NCBI GenBank assembly: GCA_050013275.1
Contig: JBEKFO010000066.1
Coordinates: 1 to 13,166, forward strand
DNA from: Roseiarcus sp050013275
Lineage (GTDB): Bacteria; Pseudomonadota; Alphaproteobacteria; Rhizobiales; Beijerinckiaceae
Direction: 5' to 3'
Length of the DNA stretch: 13,166 nt
The notes under the pieces were generated by a model, which was not told where the DNA came from, did no database searches, and saw only the letters and a list, made by a program, of their open reading frames with translations. Position 1 is the stretch's first letter. Every line of letters begins with the position of its first letter. The translations under genes were made by a program, and so were the position numbers. Of the stretch, positions 12,557-13,166 are shown one piece after another.

Positions 12557-13166
12557 ATGATGGCCGCCATGGGTTCCGCCCGCGCGGCAAGCGACGGCGC
12601 GCGGCCCCTCGCCGGCCAAGATGTTCGCGCGCCGGCGCTGTGGTCGACGCTGGTCGCGGTGACGCTCGCGACCTTCGCAACTCAATTTCGTCTCGGGGTC
12701 TATGCCGGTCCGCTGTGGCTGACGACCTGCTGCGAGCGGTGGCTCGATGGCCAGACGGCTTATGTCGATTTTCTCGAGAACAGTCCGCCGGCGGCGATCC
12801 TCCGGTATCTCCCGCCCGTCGCCGCCGCCAAATGGCTCGCCGTCGCGCGCGAGCCGGTTTTTGTCATTTACGTCTTCGCCATCGTCGCGGGCTGTCTCTG
12901 GGCTTGCGCTCGCCTGCTGTCCGGTCCCCGGTTCGCCGGCAAGATCGGCGCTCCGACGCTGGTCGGCGCCGCGGCGGCGCTCCTGCTGGCGCCGGACTAC
13001 GCCTTCGGCCAGCGCGATCATTTGGCGCTGCCCCTCGCCCTGCCTTTTCTGACGGTTCTCGCTCTTCGCGCCGAGGGCGAGGTGGTCTCGCGCGCGGCGG
13101 CACCGGCGGCCGGGCTGGTTTGCGCCGTCCGTCCTCATTACGCGCTCGCGCCGGCGGCGGCCTACC
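12557..13166 (+). CDS. Polytopic membrane protein, putative GT-C-type glycosyltransferase, N-terminal part (3' end outside window)
   Basis: An open frame of 203 codons runs off the window end. Hydrophobic segments lie at about 28-45, 99-120, 132-146 and 155-171, and more follow. Between the first two is a loop, CERWLDGQTAYVDFLENSPP (59-78), with acidic residues E60, D71 and E74, like the first periplasmic loop of ArnT/GT39-type enzymes, where acidic residues contact the lipid-linked sugar. FGQRDHLALPLALP (150-163) is a motif I associate with membrane proteins of this sort in Rhizobiales. A role in adding sugars from polyprenyl-phosphate donors to envelope glycans is therefore plausible but unproven. 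ATGs at 12557, 12560 and 12569 are in frame; none has a strong Shine-Dalgarno. Confidence 0.65.
   Translation, partial: MMAAMGSARAASDGARPLAGQDVRAPALWSTLVAVTLATFATQFRLGVYAGPLWLTTCCERWLDGQTAYVDFLENSPPAAILRYLPPVAAAKWLAVAREPVFVIYVFAIVAGCLWACARLLSGPRFAGKIGAPTLVGAAAALLLAPDYAFGQRDHLALPLALPFLTVLALRAEGEVVSRAAAPAAGLVCAVRPHYALAPAAAY

Noticed and set aside
1..13166. CRISPR arrays, insertion sequences, integrases, replication origins
   Set aside because: No regularly spaced repeats, transposase or recombinase motifs, or DnaA-box clusters were seen on either strand.

Overview
The window comes from a high-GC alphaproteobacterium, probably of the Hyphomicrobiales/Rhizobiales. The basis is GC-rich codon use throughout, a DUF1476 (F1Fo-ATPase zeta-subunit type) gene, a family I know only from Alphaproteobacteria, and dense operons joined by ATGA overlaps. 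The genus cannot be read from the sequence.

Left part (1-4975). The window opens in the C-terminal end of an iron-dependent alcohol dehydrogenase on the plus strand. Converging on it is a five-gene minus-strand operon: periplasmic substrate-binding protein, two ABC permeases, an ABC ATPase, and a GpdQ-type glycerophosphodiesterase. The last four are tightly packed or overlapping. The operon is preceded by an 18-bp sequence that matches the PhoB box at 13 of 14 half-site bases. Together these suggest a phosphate-starvation system that imports an organophosphate, perhaps glycerophosphodiesters, and hydrolyses it in the cytoplasm.

Middle part (5011-8795), an accessory block of two toxin modules transcribed away from each other. 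On the minus strand is a RES-Xre toxin-antitoxin pair with a readable promoter. On the plus strand is a 517-residue protein whose last ~148 residues look like a CdiA-type (PD-(D/E)XK-like) nuclease toxin, overlapping by ATGA a DUF1436/CdiI-like immunity gene. There is no cdiB, no two-partner-secretion domain and no signal peptide; the toxin sits behind an unrecognised N-terminal region. This is the most unusual system in the window. The toxin domain is poorer in GC (about 53% by hand count over 7741-8040) than its own N-terminus. The block ends near the 3' end of a tRNA-Arg(CCU) gene, and a 9-bp copy of that tRNA end lies at 6315-6323, a weak hint of an integrated element.

Right part (8926-13166), mostly housekeeping, all plus strand. 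A secreted staphylococcal-nuclease-like protein, an M48 metalloprotease lipoprotein and the RdgB/HAM1 house-cleaning pyrophosphatase form a three-gene run with ATGA overlaps. Then come the zeta-subunit-type ATPase inhibitor with its own candidate promoter and leader hairpin, and the start of a polytopic membrane protein resembling lipid-linked-sugar glycosyltransferases, cut by the window end.
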